Shown one piece after another: positions 8,960 to 17,975 of a stretch of DNA of 64,000 bases. This DNA is from Clostridium gasigenes (lineage in GTDB: Bacteria; Bacillota; Clostridia; Clostridiales; Clostridiaceae): the NCBI RefSeq assembly GCF_900104115.1, contig NZ_FNJM01000001.1:265364-329363 (forward strand), in the 5' to 3' direction. Under the pieces are notes generated by a model. That model worked only from the letters and a program-made list of their open reading frames with translations. It searched no databases and had not been told where the DNA came from. The position numbers and the translations under genes were made by a program. Position 1 is the first letter of the stretch; the number at the start of each line of letters is the position of its first letter.

Positions 8960-8995
8960 AACTATGTAGAATAAGTAACTACATGGTTTCTTCTA
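8960..8995 (+). terminator. Hairpin after methyltransferase gene
   Basis: AACTATGTAG (8960-8969) pairs with CTACATGGTT (8979-8988), followed by a pyrimidine-rich TCTTCT. A second 11-bp hairpin without a U-tract lies at 9070-9094. The first probably ends the exporter operon. Confidence 0.45.
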
Positions 8996-9203
8996 TATGT
9001 ATTTCTAAATACATTGATTCAAAGAGAGAATTAAATGTGAAAATAAATGGGGTATTTACAAAAAAATGATTTCATCCTAATATTTAGGATGAAATTAGAT
9101 AAACTTTTGTATGATTAGTACGAAAGTATTAATAGAGTATTAGTAAATATGATATGTAATGGGAAATATACTCTTTTGCTAGTATTAAAAGAGGGGGATA
9201 AAT

Positions 9204-9995
9204 ATGAATATATCTATTAATAATAGACAAGGTTTTAACACTTTAATAAACAATAAAAGTAATGAAAAAGAGGTTATAGATAAATCTATAAAAGTTGAAG
9301 ATATTAAAGGAAATAAAAATTCTACTTTAAAGAAATTAGAGGAGTGGAAAGAAGATCTTATTATACAAAAAGGAAAGTTGCAAGAAGAAAAAGAAATGGA
9401 TGCAGAACTTAAAAAGAATAAAATGAAACAAATTAATGAGGAAATAAATCAAGTACAGAAACAAATTCAGGAAATTGAATTGATTGAAAAAGAAAGAGAG
9501 ATAAGAGAACGTAATGAGAAGCGTGAGGGAAAAAAACAAGAGAGCGATATTAATAAAGATGAAGTAAGAGATGGAATAATAATAGCTAGTAGCTTAAATA
9601 AGTTAATTGATGCAAATAATAATTTAAAAAACTCAAGAAATCTTAGGATAACTAAAACGAATATGGAAATGGAGCTAGGATACTTAAAGAAAGGCAATAG
9701 CGACAGCAATTTTGTGGCTAAACAAAAAGAAAAGTTAACAACTGGAATAGGTAATCTAGAGTTTAAGGCAAAAATGAAAGTAGCTGAATCAATTAGAAAT
9801 GTAAATAAAAATGAATATAAAGCAGAGAATACTATTAAAAAAGAAACATTAATAAATGGAGATGATTCAGAATCAAAGAGATCAAATGAAAATAAAGTTA
9901 ATAATAAAGTTAATAATAATAAAGAGAAAGATCAAAATGAAGACGGTATTAAGAAAAATGAGGAAAATGCAGAAATTCTAAATAAACAAGTCTAG
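9204..9995 (+). CDS. Coiled-coil protein of unknown function
   Basis: This 263-residue, highly charged, cytoplasmic protein has no signal peptide or membrane segment. Residues about 40-110 are almost pure Lys/Glu/Gln heptad sequence, so a long coiled coil is likely. The last 60 residues are low-complexity Asn/Lys/Glu. The layout is reminiscent of FlxA-like small coiled-coil proteins, but I do not recognise it with certainty. The start has AGAGGGGGA 7 bases upstream, an excellent site. It stands alone, followed by intergenic DNA and a broken gene. Confidence 0.7.
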   Translation: MNISINNRQGFNTLINNKSNEKEVIDKSIKVEDIKGNKNSTLKKLEEWKEDLIIQKGKLQEEKEMDAELKKNKMKQINEEINQVQKQIQEIELIEKEREIRERNEKREGKKQESDINKDEVRDGIIIASSLNKLIDANNNLKNSRNLRITKTNMEMELGYLKKGNSDSNFVAKQKEKLTTGIGNLEFKAKMKVAESIRNVNKNEYKAENTIKKETLINGDDSESKRSNENKVNNKVNNNKEKDQNEDGIKKNEENAEILNKQV

Positions 9996-10209
9996 TTTAG
10001 AAACTAATATAACTATTAGAGTTACAGCTGTATCCATTTAAAGAATAATTCAACATATCTTAATCCATCTGATCCAGATAGTTGCAAAAATAATATTGTT
10101 AATAATTTTATTTATTTTACAATGCCTAAAATAATTCACTTATCAGCAATAGTAAAGAATTATACTAAATAACAAAGGAAAAAATTATAATTAAAAGGAA
10201 GAAAATAAT
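9996..10209. other. Intergenic stretch with no convincing gene
   Basis: Between the coiled-coil gene and the dehydrogenase remnant there is one start-less open frame of about 50 codons (about 10016-10172), with no ribosome site and no recognisable motif. AAAGGAAG at 10194-10201 serves the following remnant. Confidence 0.4.
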
Positions 10210-10478
10210 ATGATGAATTTTAATTTTCAAAATTATACAAAACTTATATTTGGTAAGGATAAAGAGTTAACAGTTGGTAAAGAGGCTAAGAAGTTTTCTA
10301 GTAAAATACTTATTCATTATGGTGGAGGAAATATAAAGGCTAGTGGATTATATGAAAAAAAGTTGCATCTTTAAAAGATGCTAATGTAGAATTTATAGAG
10401 CCATCAAGGGTTAAACATAATCCAAGGTTATCACTTGTAAAAGAATCAATAGATATGGTTCTATATAGTTTAAGTTAG
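10210..10478 (+). pseudogene. Broken iron-containing alcohol (butanol) dehydrogenase
   Basis: The first 54 codons encode a protein start typical of BdhA/YugJ-type iron alcohol dehydrogenases: NFNFQNYTKLIFGKD, then ILIHYGGGNIKASGLYE. The frame then shifts near 10365-10375. A second frame continues the homology with LKDANVEFIEPSRVKHNPRLS, matching the family's conserved NPRL region, and ends at TAG 10476-10478. The family is about 390 residues, so only the N-terminal quarter survives and most of the catalytic domain with its metal ligands is missing. A good ribosome site (AAAGGAAG) and start remain, so a short peptide may still be made. Confidence 0.8.
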
Positions 10479-10480
10479 AT

Positions 10481-10530
10481 AAATCTCTGTTAAATATTAG
10501 TTAACACTATATTTAACAGAGATTTTCTTA
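10481..10530 (+). terminator. Intrinsic terminator after dehydrogenase remnant
   Basis: A 16-bp perfect stem (10481-10496 with 10510-10525) is followed by TTTCTTATT. It begins two bases after the remnant's stop and was presumably kept from the intact gene or moved with it. Confidence 0.75.
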
Positions 10531-10647
10531 TTGATTAATGTAATTTAATTCAACATTGATGTTTCAGGAATAATAAAATAAATAACAGACCAAAAATCAA
10601 GAATAATGGTGTTATTTCTAAGAAGAAGATCAGATACACAAAGTTTT

Positions 10648-11349
10648 TTACAGACAAGTACCATTGCTACATTTATTATCATCTTCCACATCTACGTTAT
10701 CTTCTGATGATAGATCCATTTCAGAATAAACTTTTTCTAAAAAATCTAAGAAAACCGTACTTGGTTGAGCTCCAGATACTACATATTTATTATTGAAAAC
10801 AAAAAATGGAACTGATGTTACTCCAAGATCTGCAGCTTTTTCTCGTTCTGCTTTTACATCATCTTTATAGCTATTTCCTTCTAACATAGAAATTACATCA
10901 GTTTTGTTAATTCCAACCTCTAAAGAAATATCACCTAGAACATTTATATCACCAATATCTAATGAATCAACGAAATAAGCTTTTAGCAATCTTTCAACTA
11001 TTACATCTTCTTTATCTATAGATTTTGCATATTTAGCAAGTCTATGAGCATCAGCAGTATTATTTGGAATTAGATTTTCGAAGTTGTAATTTAAGCCAAC
11101 TTCCTTAGCTTGAGTAACTATACCATCATTCATTTCTTTTGATTTTTCGTAAGTAATGCCATATTTTTTAGCAATGATACTATTAATATCAGCATTTTCT
11201 GTTTTTCTTGCATAAGGGTTAAGCTGAAAACTACTATATGAAATTTCTACATCATCTTTCCCTTTAAATTTATCTAAGGCACCTTCAAAATTTCTTTTTC
11301 CTATATAACAAAATGGGCATGCATAATCTGACCAAATTTCAACTTTCAT
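10648..11349 (-). CDS. DsbA/FrnE-family thiol oxidoreductase
   Basis: This 233-residue protein has the thioredoxin-fold DsbA/2-hydroxychromene-2-carboxylate isomerase layout: KVEIWSDYACPFCYIGKRNFE with the CPFC active site at 11-14, an inserted helical domain, and VTSVPFFVFNNKYVVSGAQP carrying the cis-proline near residue 180. No signal peptide is present, so it is cytoplasmic, as for FrnE-type proteins linked to stress tolerance. The C-terminus ends in CSNGTCL, giving two extra cysteines. The start at 11349 follows GGAGGG; an upstream in-frame ATG lacks a site. It is divergent from the ArsR-NifX fusion gene. Confidence 0.87.
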   Translation of the reverse strand: MKVEIWSDYACPFCYIGKRNFEGALDKFKGKDDVEISYSSFQLNPYARKTENADINSIIAKKYGITYEKSKEMNDGIVTQAKEVGLNYNFENLIPNNTADAHRLAKYAKSIDKEDVIVERLLKAYFVDSLDIGDINVLGDISLEVGINKTDVISMLEGNSYKDDVKAEREKAADLGVTSVPFFVFNNKYVVSGAQPSTVFLDFLEKVYSEMDLSSEDNVDVEDDNKCSNGTCL

Positions 11350-11554
11350 AAATAAACCCTCCTTAATAATTATTATTAAATAACTATATATATCATTGCT
11401 TCTATAGATAATAGCATAAATTTTTGGATAGTACAAATTTGGTGGAAAAGTACTGAATTAAAGGACGTTATAATTTCTATAGCAAAGCAAGAATTTGCTA
11501 ATAATATACTCTAGTAGCGTAAAATTATAATTTTTAATAAGTTACTAAAAAACA

Positions 11555-11583
11555 TTGAAGTTAGTATATAAAAGTATTATAAT
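11555..11583 (+). promoter_or_regulatory. Sigma-A promoter of the ArsR-NifX gene
   Basis: TTGAAG (11555-11560) and TATAAT (11578-11583) are spaced by 17 bases, 37 bases upstream of the start codon at 11621. Confidence 0.7.
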
Positions 11584-11587
11584 TTAA

Positions 11588-11603
11588 TTAAGCAAATGCT
11601 TAA
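11588..11603 (+). promoter_or_regulatory. ArsR-type operator overlapping transcription start
   Basis: TTAAGCA (11588-11594) and TGCTTAA (11597-11603) form a perfect 7-bp inverted repeat with a 2-base centre. It lies immediately downstream of the -10 and upstream of an ArsR-type gene, which suggests autorepression. The assignment is by position and symmetry only. Confidence 0.6.
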
Positions 11604-11620
11604 CTAGATGAGGCGATGTT

Positions 11621-12352
11621 ATGGAAGAAGCAATAAAAATTTTAAAAGCATTAGGTGATGAGACTAGAATTGAAATTTTACGTCTTATATCAGAGAAAAC
11701 CATGTCTGCCAAGGGAATAGCAAGTCACCTTAAAATAACAGAGGCAGCGGTATCACAGCAAATAAAGATTCTTAAAGAATCTGAATTAATTATTGGATAT
11801 AAAATTGGTTATCATATTATCTATGATCTAAATGAAAAAAAATTAAAACATTCCATAAAGTTCATAGAAAATATTATAGATAATGATAAAACTAATATAA
11901 ATGTACCTAGTGCTCTTAGATGTACTAAGAGCTGTAAGCATTTAAAGTGTGTTAATAATAATAAATTTAAGGAGGAATCTATAATGAAAGTTTGTTTTCC
12001 AGTAAAATCTAATGAAGGAATTAAAAGTGTACCATATGGTCACTTTGGAACAGCTCCACTATTTGTAGTATGTAATTTAGAAAATGATGAGGTAACTACA
12101 GTTGGAAATGGTGACTTAGGACATGAACATGGTAGTTGTAATCCTATTAAAGCATTATCAGGAGAAGCTGTTGATGCTGTAGTTGTTGGGGGCATTGGAG
12201 CTGGAGCAATTAATAAATTAAATTCAATGGGAATTAAAGTATATAAAGCTAGTGAGGGAAATATAGAAGAAAATTTAGTTTCGTTTAAAAATAATGAACT
12301 AAAGGAATTTCCAAGTAATCATTTATGTAGTCATGATGGATGTTCTCATTAG
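11621..12352 (+). CDS. ArsR-type regulator fused to NifX/NifB-like domain
   Basis: This 243-residue protein joins two domains. Residues 1-80 are an ArsR winged helix (LGDETRIEILRLI, then AVSQQIKILKESELI). A linker holds CTKSCKHLKC with Cys101, Cys105 and Cys110. Residues 122-243 are a dinitrogenase iron-molybdenum cofactor-like domain (FPVKSNEGI, GHFGTAPLF, GGIGAGAINKL), ending in HLCSHDGCSH, a Cys/His-rich tail. The domain boundary coincides with a full ribosome site and an ATG at 11984, so a free NifX-like protein could also be made. The NifX family binds metal clusters; no nitrogenase genes are visible. It is divergent from a thiol oxidoreductase, so a metal or redox-sensing role is possible. 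Confidence 0.88.
   Translation: MEEAIKILKALGDETRIEILRLISEKTMSAKGIASHLKITEAAVSQQIKILKESELIIGYKIGYHIIYDLNEKKLKHSIKFIENIIDNDKTNINVPSALRCTKSCKHLKCVNNNKFKEESIMKVCFPVKSNEGIKSVPYGHFGTAPLFVVCNLENDEVTTVGNGDLGHEHGSCNPIKALSGEAVDAVVVGGIGAGAINKLNSMGIKVYKASEGNIEENLVSFKNNELKEFPSNHLCSHDGCSH
11971..11986 (+). promoter_or_regulatory. Internal ribosome site and start for NifX-like domain
   Basis: GGAGG (11971-11975), an 8-base spacer and ATG (11984-11986) occur in frame inside the fusion gene, exactly where the NifX-like domain begins (MKVCFPVK). The preceding codons (NNNKFKEES) look like a former intergenic region read through. Confidence 0.65.
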
Positions 12353-12398
12353 TAGCAAGATAATCACTATGTGAATATCTTGGTTTCTAGAAAACTAA

Positions 12399-12436
12399 CA
12401 ACCCAGTAATTATAAAATTACTGGGTTGTTTAATTT
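12399..12436 (+). terminator. Intrinsic terminator after ArsR-NifX gene
   Basis: A 13-bp perfect stem (CAACCCAGTAATT at 12399-12411 with 12416-12428) is followed by TTTAATTTT. Confidence 0.85.
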
Positions 12437-12494
12437 TGGGGTTATATAATTTAAATAGTATTTCATTATTTTTTTTATTCTAATTCTTTAAGCA

Positions 12495-12540
12495 TATCCA
12501 AATAAATAATAAGAATACTGACTTGTTATTTATTTGGATA
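12495..12540. repeat. Variant intergenic palindromic element
   Basis: A 15-bp perfect stem (12495-12509 with 12526-12540) surrounds an inner AAG/CTT extension. The inner arm GACTTGTTATT matches the dispersed palindromic family in this window, but the outer ends (TATCCAAAT/ATTTGGATA) differ. Confidence 0.5.
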
Positions 12541-12665
12541 CCCCTTAGATATAAACGTCTTCATTTATAATGTTAACCCATTATTTATTTACAGAGTTGT
12601 TTTGAATATTAGCTTTTTAGACTATAGAAAAATAGTAACTAAATAATGAGAAAATATAAAAAAAG

Positions 12666-12674
12666 TGGTATAAT
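12666..12674 (+). promoter_or_regulatory. Extended -10 promoter for GGDEF-EAL gene
   Basis: TGG followed by TATAAT (12669-12674) forms an extended -10 element 37 bases before the start codon. No good -35 was seen. Confidence 0.5.
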
Positions 12675-12710
12675 TAGGTTATTATTATAAGGAATATTGG
12701 AGGAAAAATA

Positions 12711-15005
12711 ATGAAGCTGTCAAAAAAAGTAACCTTGATTTTTTTAATATCAACTATTTTTAGCTTAGGATTTTATAAAATTATGGCATATATAATGATT
12801 GATAAAATGTATAGTGGAGAAAATGAGAGAATAAGTGGAATTGCAGGTGGAGTAGTAACACGATTTAAGAGTGAAACAAATACCATTAAGGTGAAAGGCT
12901 TAGACTATGCAACATTAATAAAAGCTTCAAATAATATAAATAAAGACTTTGGAATAAATGATGGAGATTATAGAGTTGGACTGCAAGAAAAAATGGAAGA
13001 GGATAATATCGAATATAAAATAATGCTAAAAGAAGATCTTTCATTAGATAATATATATTTACATAGTGAAAATGATAAAGATGTGGTAAATAAATTAATT
13101 TCGGATGTAAAGGGAAATTATAATGGTGGCATGGAACCTTTTAATGATATTATTACAGCAAATGAAAAGTTCTACATTGTAGCGGTTTCACCAATTTTAA
13201 AGGATGGTGATAGTGAGGTAGGTAGAGGATATTTTCTGCTTGCAGAATGTATAGATGAAGGTTTAGCCCAGAAAATTGCAAAAGTATTAAGCAGAAATGT
13301 AAGCCTTGTTTATGAGTTAGAAAAACCATCAATTGCAAAGATGGGAACAACTGATAATAAGGAGACTATTATAAATGAAACTGATAAGGTAGAGGTTTTA
13401 TCTTATTACAAAATAACATCAGTTACAGGTGAAGAATGTTATTTAAAGCTAAAAGAGAGCCTTCTTGTAAGGATAAGTGCTACTAAAACTATAAATAGAT
13501 TTACAATATTAGTGAGTATTGTATTTTTAATTATAAATATATTGATATTTATAGCTATTAAAAATGTGGTTGTTAAAAGAATAGTATTTATTAATGATGA
13601 AATAAAAAAGGTTGCAAGAAATAAACAAAAAAATATAATAACTAATAAATTAAGAGGAAGAGATGAGATTAACGACTTAGCCAAGGATATTAGTGATATG
13701 GTTATATTTTTAGATAAGTCAATAGATAAGATGTCTTACTTAGCAAATTATGATACTGTTACAAATCTACAAAATAGATATAGCATATGTAATTTTATGA
13801 ATACCCTTATTAAAGAAAAAAAAGACTATACCATATACTATATAGATTTAGATAACTTTAAAAGTATAAATGATAATTTAGGACATACTATTGGGGATAA
13901 TGTTCTTTGCGGGGTTGCAAAGACTCTTTTGTCACTTGAAGAGGCTGAAGTAAAGGTTGGAAGGGTTGGTGGAGATGAGTTTATAATTATAAGAGAAGGG
14001 ACAAGAAGTGATGAGGAAAGAATAGAGTTTGGAAATTATTTTCTGAAAGTTTTAAGACAAACATTTAAATATAAAAGTTATACTTATCATTTAAGTGGAA
14101 GTATTGGGATAAGCGCTTATCCAAAACATGGGGAAAATATTGAAACACTTTTAAAATATGCAGATATTGCTATGTATAGAAGTAAGAAGAGTTTTAATAA
14201 CAAGGTTCAGATAATTTCAGAGGATATGATAGATGAAATTGAGGTTGAGGGAATGTTAAGTGATGCATTAAGTAGAAATGAGTTTATTGTTTATTATCAA
14301 CCAATTTTAAAGTTAGGTTTAAATAAAATTGTTGGTGCTGAGGCATTAGTAAGATGGAATAGGTCTGGAGAAATAATACCACCTTCTAAGTTTATAGACA
14401 TTGCAAAAAGAAGTGGAGAAATAGCTAATATTGATGCTATAGTTTTAAAAGAAGGGATAAGAGTAGCTAAAGAGTTTAGGGATAAAGGATATAAAGAATT
14501 CCAAATTTCTGTTAATATATGTTTTATGTTATTAAAAAATGATAGCTTTGTTATTGATTTAAAGGAAATGTTAGAGGAAATAGATTTAGAGCCTAATGCT
14601 CTTAAAATTGAGATTACAGAGGATGAAATATTAGATGATCCAAAGTATATAATAGGTATATTAAATGAAATTAAAAAAATAGGGGTACAAGTTAGTCTAG
14701 ATGATTTTGGATCAGGTTATTCATCTTTTAATCACATAAAAATACTTCCTATTGATACTATAAAAATAGATAAAACTTTATTATTGGAGGTAGATGGGGA
14801 TGATAAAAGTAAATCTATTATTGAAAGTATAATAAATCTTTCCCATTCATTAGGATTAGATGTTATATGCGAAGGTGTAGAGGAAGAAAATCAGTTAAGG
14901 CTATTAGAAAGCATAAATTGTGATAAGATACAAGGTTATTACATAAGTGCACCTGTTAATGAGGAAAAATTTAAGAAATTATTAGATAATTATTCTTTTA
15001 TATGA
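12711..15005 (+). CDS. Membrane GGDEF-EAL c-di-GMP enzyme
   Basis: This 764-residue protein has a first membrane helix at about 7-30, an extracytoplasmic sensor region to about 262, a second helix at about 263-287, then cytoplasmic domains. The diguanylate cyclase domain has GGDEF at 420-424. The phosphodiesterase domain has EAL at 544-546 with ITEDEI, DDFGSGYSS, IKIDKTL, EGVEEENQ and QGYYIS, so both active sites look intact. Such proteins make and/or degrade c-di-GMP in response to an external signal. The start follows TTGGAGGA. It stands alone and converges on a histidine kinase gene across a shared terminator. Confidence 0.92.
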   Translation: MKLSKKVTLIFLISTIFSLGFYKIMAYIMIDKMYSGENERISGIAGGVVTRFKSETNTIKVKGLDYATLIKASNNINKDFGINDGDYRVGLQEKMEEDNIEYKIMLKEDLSLDNIYLHSENDKDVVNKLISDVKGNYNGGMEPFNDIITANEKFYIVAVSPILKDGDSEVGRGYFLLAECIDEGLAQKIAKVLSRNVSLVYELEKPSIAKMGTTDNKETIINETDKVEVLSYYKITSVTGEECYLKLKESLLVRISATKTINRFTILVSIVFLIINILIFIAIKNVVVKRIVFINDEIKKVARNKQKNIITNKLRGRDEINDLAKDISDMVIFLDKSIDKMSYLANYDTVTNLQNRYSICNFMNTLIKEKKDYTIYYIDLDNFKSINDNLGHTIGDNVLCGVAKTLLSLEEAEVKVGRVGGDEFIIIREGTRSDEERIEFGNYFLKVLRQTFKYKSYTYHLSGSIGISAYPKHGENIETLLKYADIAMYRSKKSFNNKVQIISEDMIDEIEVEGMLSDALSRNEFIVYYQPILKLGLNKIVGAEALVRWNRSGEIIPPSKFIDIAKRSGEIANIDAIVLKEGIRVAKEFRDKGYKEFQISVNICFMLLKNDSFVIDLKEMLEEIDLEPNALKIEITEDEILDDPKYIIGILNEIKKIGVQVSLDDFGSGYSSFNHIKILPIDTIKIDKTLLLEVDGDDKSKSIIESIINLSHSLGLDVICEGVEEENQLRLLESINCDKIQGYYISAPVNEEKFKKLLDNYSFI

Positions 15006-15013
15006 TTATATTA

Positions 15014-15058
15014 AAAGTGCCTCTTAGGTCAATTAAGATTGACCTAAGAGGCATTTTA
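15014..15058. terminator. Bidirectional terminator between convergent genes
   Basis: A roughly 16-bp GC-containing stem (TGCCTCTTAGGTCAAT with its complement) is flanked by A on the left and T on the right. It serves the GGDEF-EAL gene and, on the other strand, the histidine kinase gene. Confidence 0.85.
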
Positions 15059-15060
15059 AA

Positions 15061-17151
15061 TTAATTGAGCTCATATATATCTGAAAATTCAGCAGAAATT
15101 TTTGAAGTATTGGGAACGTAGGTATTACAAATTATTTTATCATAAGGCTCCATAGATTTTACATTTGGTAGTAAAATAATAAATTCACTACCTCGCATTC
15201 TAGTACTATTTAGATAAACTCGTCCATTATGTAATTCAACTATTGATTTAACTAATGATAAACCAATGCCACTACCTTCTTTCTTTCTATTTAATGCATT
15301 ATCTACTTGAATAAATTTATCAAATATTTGATCTCTCATTGAAGGGGGTATTCCAATACCATCATCATTTACTTTTATGCACACATTTGTATCTTTTAAT
15401 GAGATAATAACATTTATATTGCCACCATTATTTGTGAATTTAATTGCATTAGATAATAGGTTTAACATTATTCTTTCTATAGCATAAGGGTCACATTTTA
15501 TTTCTAATTGTTCTATTTCAGTATCAAATATAATATTCAATTTTTTTATTTCAATATAAGGTAATGTTGATAATGTAATATCTTCTATTAATTTTACAAT
15601 ATCATAGTTAACAAAAGTAAGATTAAAACTACCAGAATCTATTTTAGTAGTATCTATAAGGTTATCTATTAATTTTAAAATTCTTAAACAATTATGAGTT
15701 ACACTTTTTTCATGTTTTCCATAATAGCCTTTAAATTTATCATCGTTTGTATCTTTAAACATATTTAAAAGCTGTATAGAGGAATAAATTATATTAATAG
15801 GAGTTTTAAGCTCATGGGAAAGATTTGCAAAAAATTGATTTTTGGTTTCTTCATTTTCTTTAAAGTCTTCATACTCCTTATAAACTTTAGTATAATTATC
15901 TAATAAGTTAACATGTTGAATAGTGCTTCTAATTTTATCAACCTTTTCCATGTTAATAAATGCTTCTTTGTAATTATTTAAAGCTGCATAATCTTTAGCG
16001 ATTTTTTGATGGGCATATATAACATATTTTGACTCATACATAGAGGAAAACTCAAGTGCGAGTTTATGATACTCAAGAGCGTTTAAATAATCTTCAAATT
16101 CATAATAAATATCTCCAAATAAACAGTTTATTGTATAATCAGCATGACTAAATCTATATGAAGTTTTATAAACTGTATAAATTTCGTTTGATTTAGTAAT
16201 CCAATTAAGTAATGTGTCAATAGATTGATTATTTAATAAAAGACCTAGTCTACATTTTATTATTAGTAACTGAGAGATAAATTGTAATCTATCTAGTTGT
16301 GGAAGTAATATTAAATTTTCTTGGATAAAGTCTATGCCTTTACCAATATAATCAATATTTGATTCAGTAGTAATATATAAATTAAGTAATTCTAAAGTGA
16401 ATACACATTTCATTGTAATAGGTGGCACAGCTACAGTATCAGAAAGCAAATTTTCTAAGATTTTACAACCTTCGTTATTTCTATTTAAATCAATATATCC
16501 AGTAGCTATAAAATAATTAATCATAATTTTTAAAGTAACTAAATTGTATTTATTAGCTAAAAATAAAGCTTTTTTATATAGTTCAATAGCATAATAATTA
16601 TCTTTAAGGTAAATAGCGTAAACTGAGCCTAAAATCATATAGGTTTGGGCAGAAAACTCATTTTCATAAAGTGTAAGCAAATTTAAAGTTTTTGCTATAA
16701 AACCAAAAACTTTACTTGTGCAAATACCTAGCCTTAAATTATGCAAAATTGTATAGATATATAGTTTACTTAAATCACAGTAGTTATTGTTAGAGGTGAA
16801 AATTTTTTCAGCTTTATTAAAACAATAAACATATTCATCTAAGTCGCTTAATATAAAATATAATTTAGATGCATAAAGATAACATTTACCTATGTAAGTC
16901 TCATTATTGGTAATAATACTATAGTATAAACACAAGTTAAAGTGATGCAATGATTTATCATTATTTCGTAAATTATCATCACATAGTGCAATTAGATAAT
17001 GAATATACATTAACTCTTCTAAGGAAGAGGTATTTTCTTCATCTATAAGGTTTTCATATTTTGTAACAGTTGTAGTTAAAAAATTCATGTCCAAAGTAAG
17101 ACTGTAAGAATACTCTAATGAACTAATTAAATTTTTCAATGTATTTATCAT
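15061..17151 (-). CDS. Cytoplasmic histidine kinase with TPR-like sensor region
   Basis: This roughly 696-residue protein lacks membrane segments. Residues 1 to about 420 are helical repeats of TPR type (for example ALEYHKLALEFSSMY and NNYKEAFINMEKVDKI). The HisKA domain has FFANLSHELKTPINII with the phospho-His near residue 446. The HATPase domain shows LNLLSNAIKFTNNGG (N box), DDGIGIP (G1) and GSGIGLSLVKSI (G2). The start at 17151 follows GGTGAT; a GTG at 17160 lies inside that ribosome site and is unlikely. No response regulator is adjacent, so it is an orphan kinase with an internal, protein-protein type sensor. Confidence 0.88.
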   Translation of the reverse strand: MINTLKNLISSLEYSYSLTLDMNFLTTTVTKYENLIDEENTSSLEELMYIHYLIALCDDNLRNNDKSLHHFNLCLYYSIITNNETYIGKCYLYASKLYFILSDLDEYVYCFNKAEKIFTSNNNYCDLSKLYIYTILHNLRLGICTSKVFGFIAKTLNLLTLYENEFSAQTYMILGSVYAIYLKDNYYAIELYKKALFLANKYNLVTLKIMINYFIATGYIDLNRNNEGCKILENLLSDTVAVPPITMKCVFTLELLNLYITTESNIDYIGKGIDFIQENLILLPQLDRLQFISQLLIIKCRLGLLLNNQSIDTLLNWITKSNEIYTVYKTSYRFSHADYTINCLFGDIYYEFEDYLNALEYHKLALEFSSMYESKYVIYAHQKIAKDYAALNNYKEAFINMEKVDKIRSTIQHVNLLDNYTKVYKEYEDFKENEETKNQFFANLSHELKTPINIIYSSIQLLNMFKDTNDDKFKGYYGKHEKSVTHNCLRILKLIDNLIDTTKIDSGSFNLTFVNYDIVKLIEDITLSTLPYIEIKKLNIIFDTEIEQLEIKCDPYAIERIMLNLLSNAIKFTNNGGNINVIISLKDTNVCIKVNDDGIGIPPSMRDQIFDKFIQVDNALNRKKEGSGIGLSLVKSIVELHNGRVYLNSTRMRGSEFIILLPNVKSMEPYDKIICNTYVPNTSKISAEFSDIYELN

Positions 17152-17411
17152 AAATATCACCTTTTATTTTTCATACTTTTTATATAATTGTAACATAAAA
17201 TGCCAATAAAACACAAATTTTTCTAAAAAAGGATTGAATGTTAAATAAGTGTGAATTATCAACACTTTATTGTATGAATTTTACTCGGATAACTTAGACT
17301 TATATTCTATAGGCATTATATAGTTTATGGGACTACAAGTTTTCAATAAATAGGAACATTTGAAACTCCTATGAATATTATAAAACTATATAAATTATTA
17401 GGAGATTTTAA

Positions 17412-17642
17412 ATGAATGGTTATGAATTAATTATGACAATTCAACGAAAAATGAAAGATCCGGAATTCGCTAATAGATTTAATAATCTTACAGAAGAATT
17501 TAATAATGTACCAGGAATGCAACAGGAAATAATGAGAATAGTACAAATACAAGATGAACATAGTAGACAAAAGGCTATGGAGAAACTACCATCTAAAGTT
17601 AAAAAATTAGCTAAGGAAATGCTTAGTCTTATAAATGATTAA
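17412..17642 (+). CDS. Small hypothetical protein
   Basis: This 76-residue helical, charged, cytoplasmic protein begins MNGYELIMTIQRKMKDPEF. It has an AGGAG site 7 bases before the start. A palindromic element begins at its stop codon. No family was recognised; the regular helical pattern and absence of Cys suggest a small helical bundle or a regulator of a partner protein. Confidence 0.7.
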   Translation: MNGYELIMTIQRKMKDPEFANRFNNLTEEFNNVPGMQQEIMRIVQIQDEHSRQKAMEKLPSKVKKLAKEMLSLIND

Positions 17643-17706
17643 GGCATTTAAAAAAAATAGCAAGTCAAGCTGCGATATATATTGGCTTGTTATTTTTTGA
17701 ATATGA
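17642..17706. repeat. Dispersed palindromic element (copy)
   Basis: The element starts AGGCATTTAAAAAAAATAGCAAG, cited here in part, and ends with GGCTTGTTATTTTTTGAATATG. Its arms pair over about 15 bases, and its T-run makes it a likely terminator for the small gene whose stop codon it touches. Confidence 0.75.
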
Positions 17707-17747
17707 CTAAAACTTATATTAGTTAGTTTTGTAATGTGCATTAGGTC

Positions 17748-17792
17748 AAATAAATCTTAGGACTTTTAGGAGTTCTAAGATTTATTTATTTA
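17748..17792. terminator. Strong hairpin upstream of dgt
   Basis: AAATAAATCTTAG (17748-17760) pairs perfectly with CTAAGATTTATTT (17775-17787), and the stem extends inwards. It could be a second terminator or a regulatory structure. The rest of the 17643-17975 gap holds only AT-rich DNA and one copy of a 23-bp direct repeat. Confidence 0.5.
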
Positions 17793-17826
17793 CTACTATA
17801 TAAGTAATATTCAAAAAAAAATAAAT

Positions 17827-17849
17827 AGTTGAATAATAAAGTCTTTTTA
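17827..17849 (+). repeat. 23-bp direct repeat, copy 1
   Basis: The 23 bases beginning AGTTGAATAATAAAG are repeated exactly at 21518-21540. This copy lies upstream of the dNTPase gene. Confidence 0.6.
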
Positions 17850-17975
17850 GTTAAAGATTATAATAGGTCTTTTTATTTAGGAATTTAAAAGAAAACAAGG
17901 CAAGGTCAAATGTATATTTTGTTTTCATATGAATTATAAATATTAGATCATATTTGAAAAAAAGGGACGAATTTT

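Noticed and set aside
10016..10172. Start-less open frame of about 50 codons upstream of the dehydrogenase remnant
   Set aside because: No ribosome site, start codon or recognisable motif, and AT-rich DNA gives such frames by chance.
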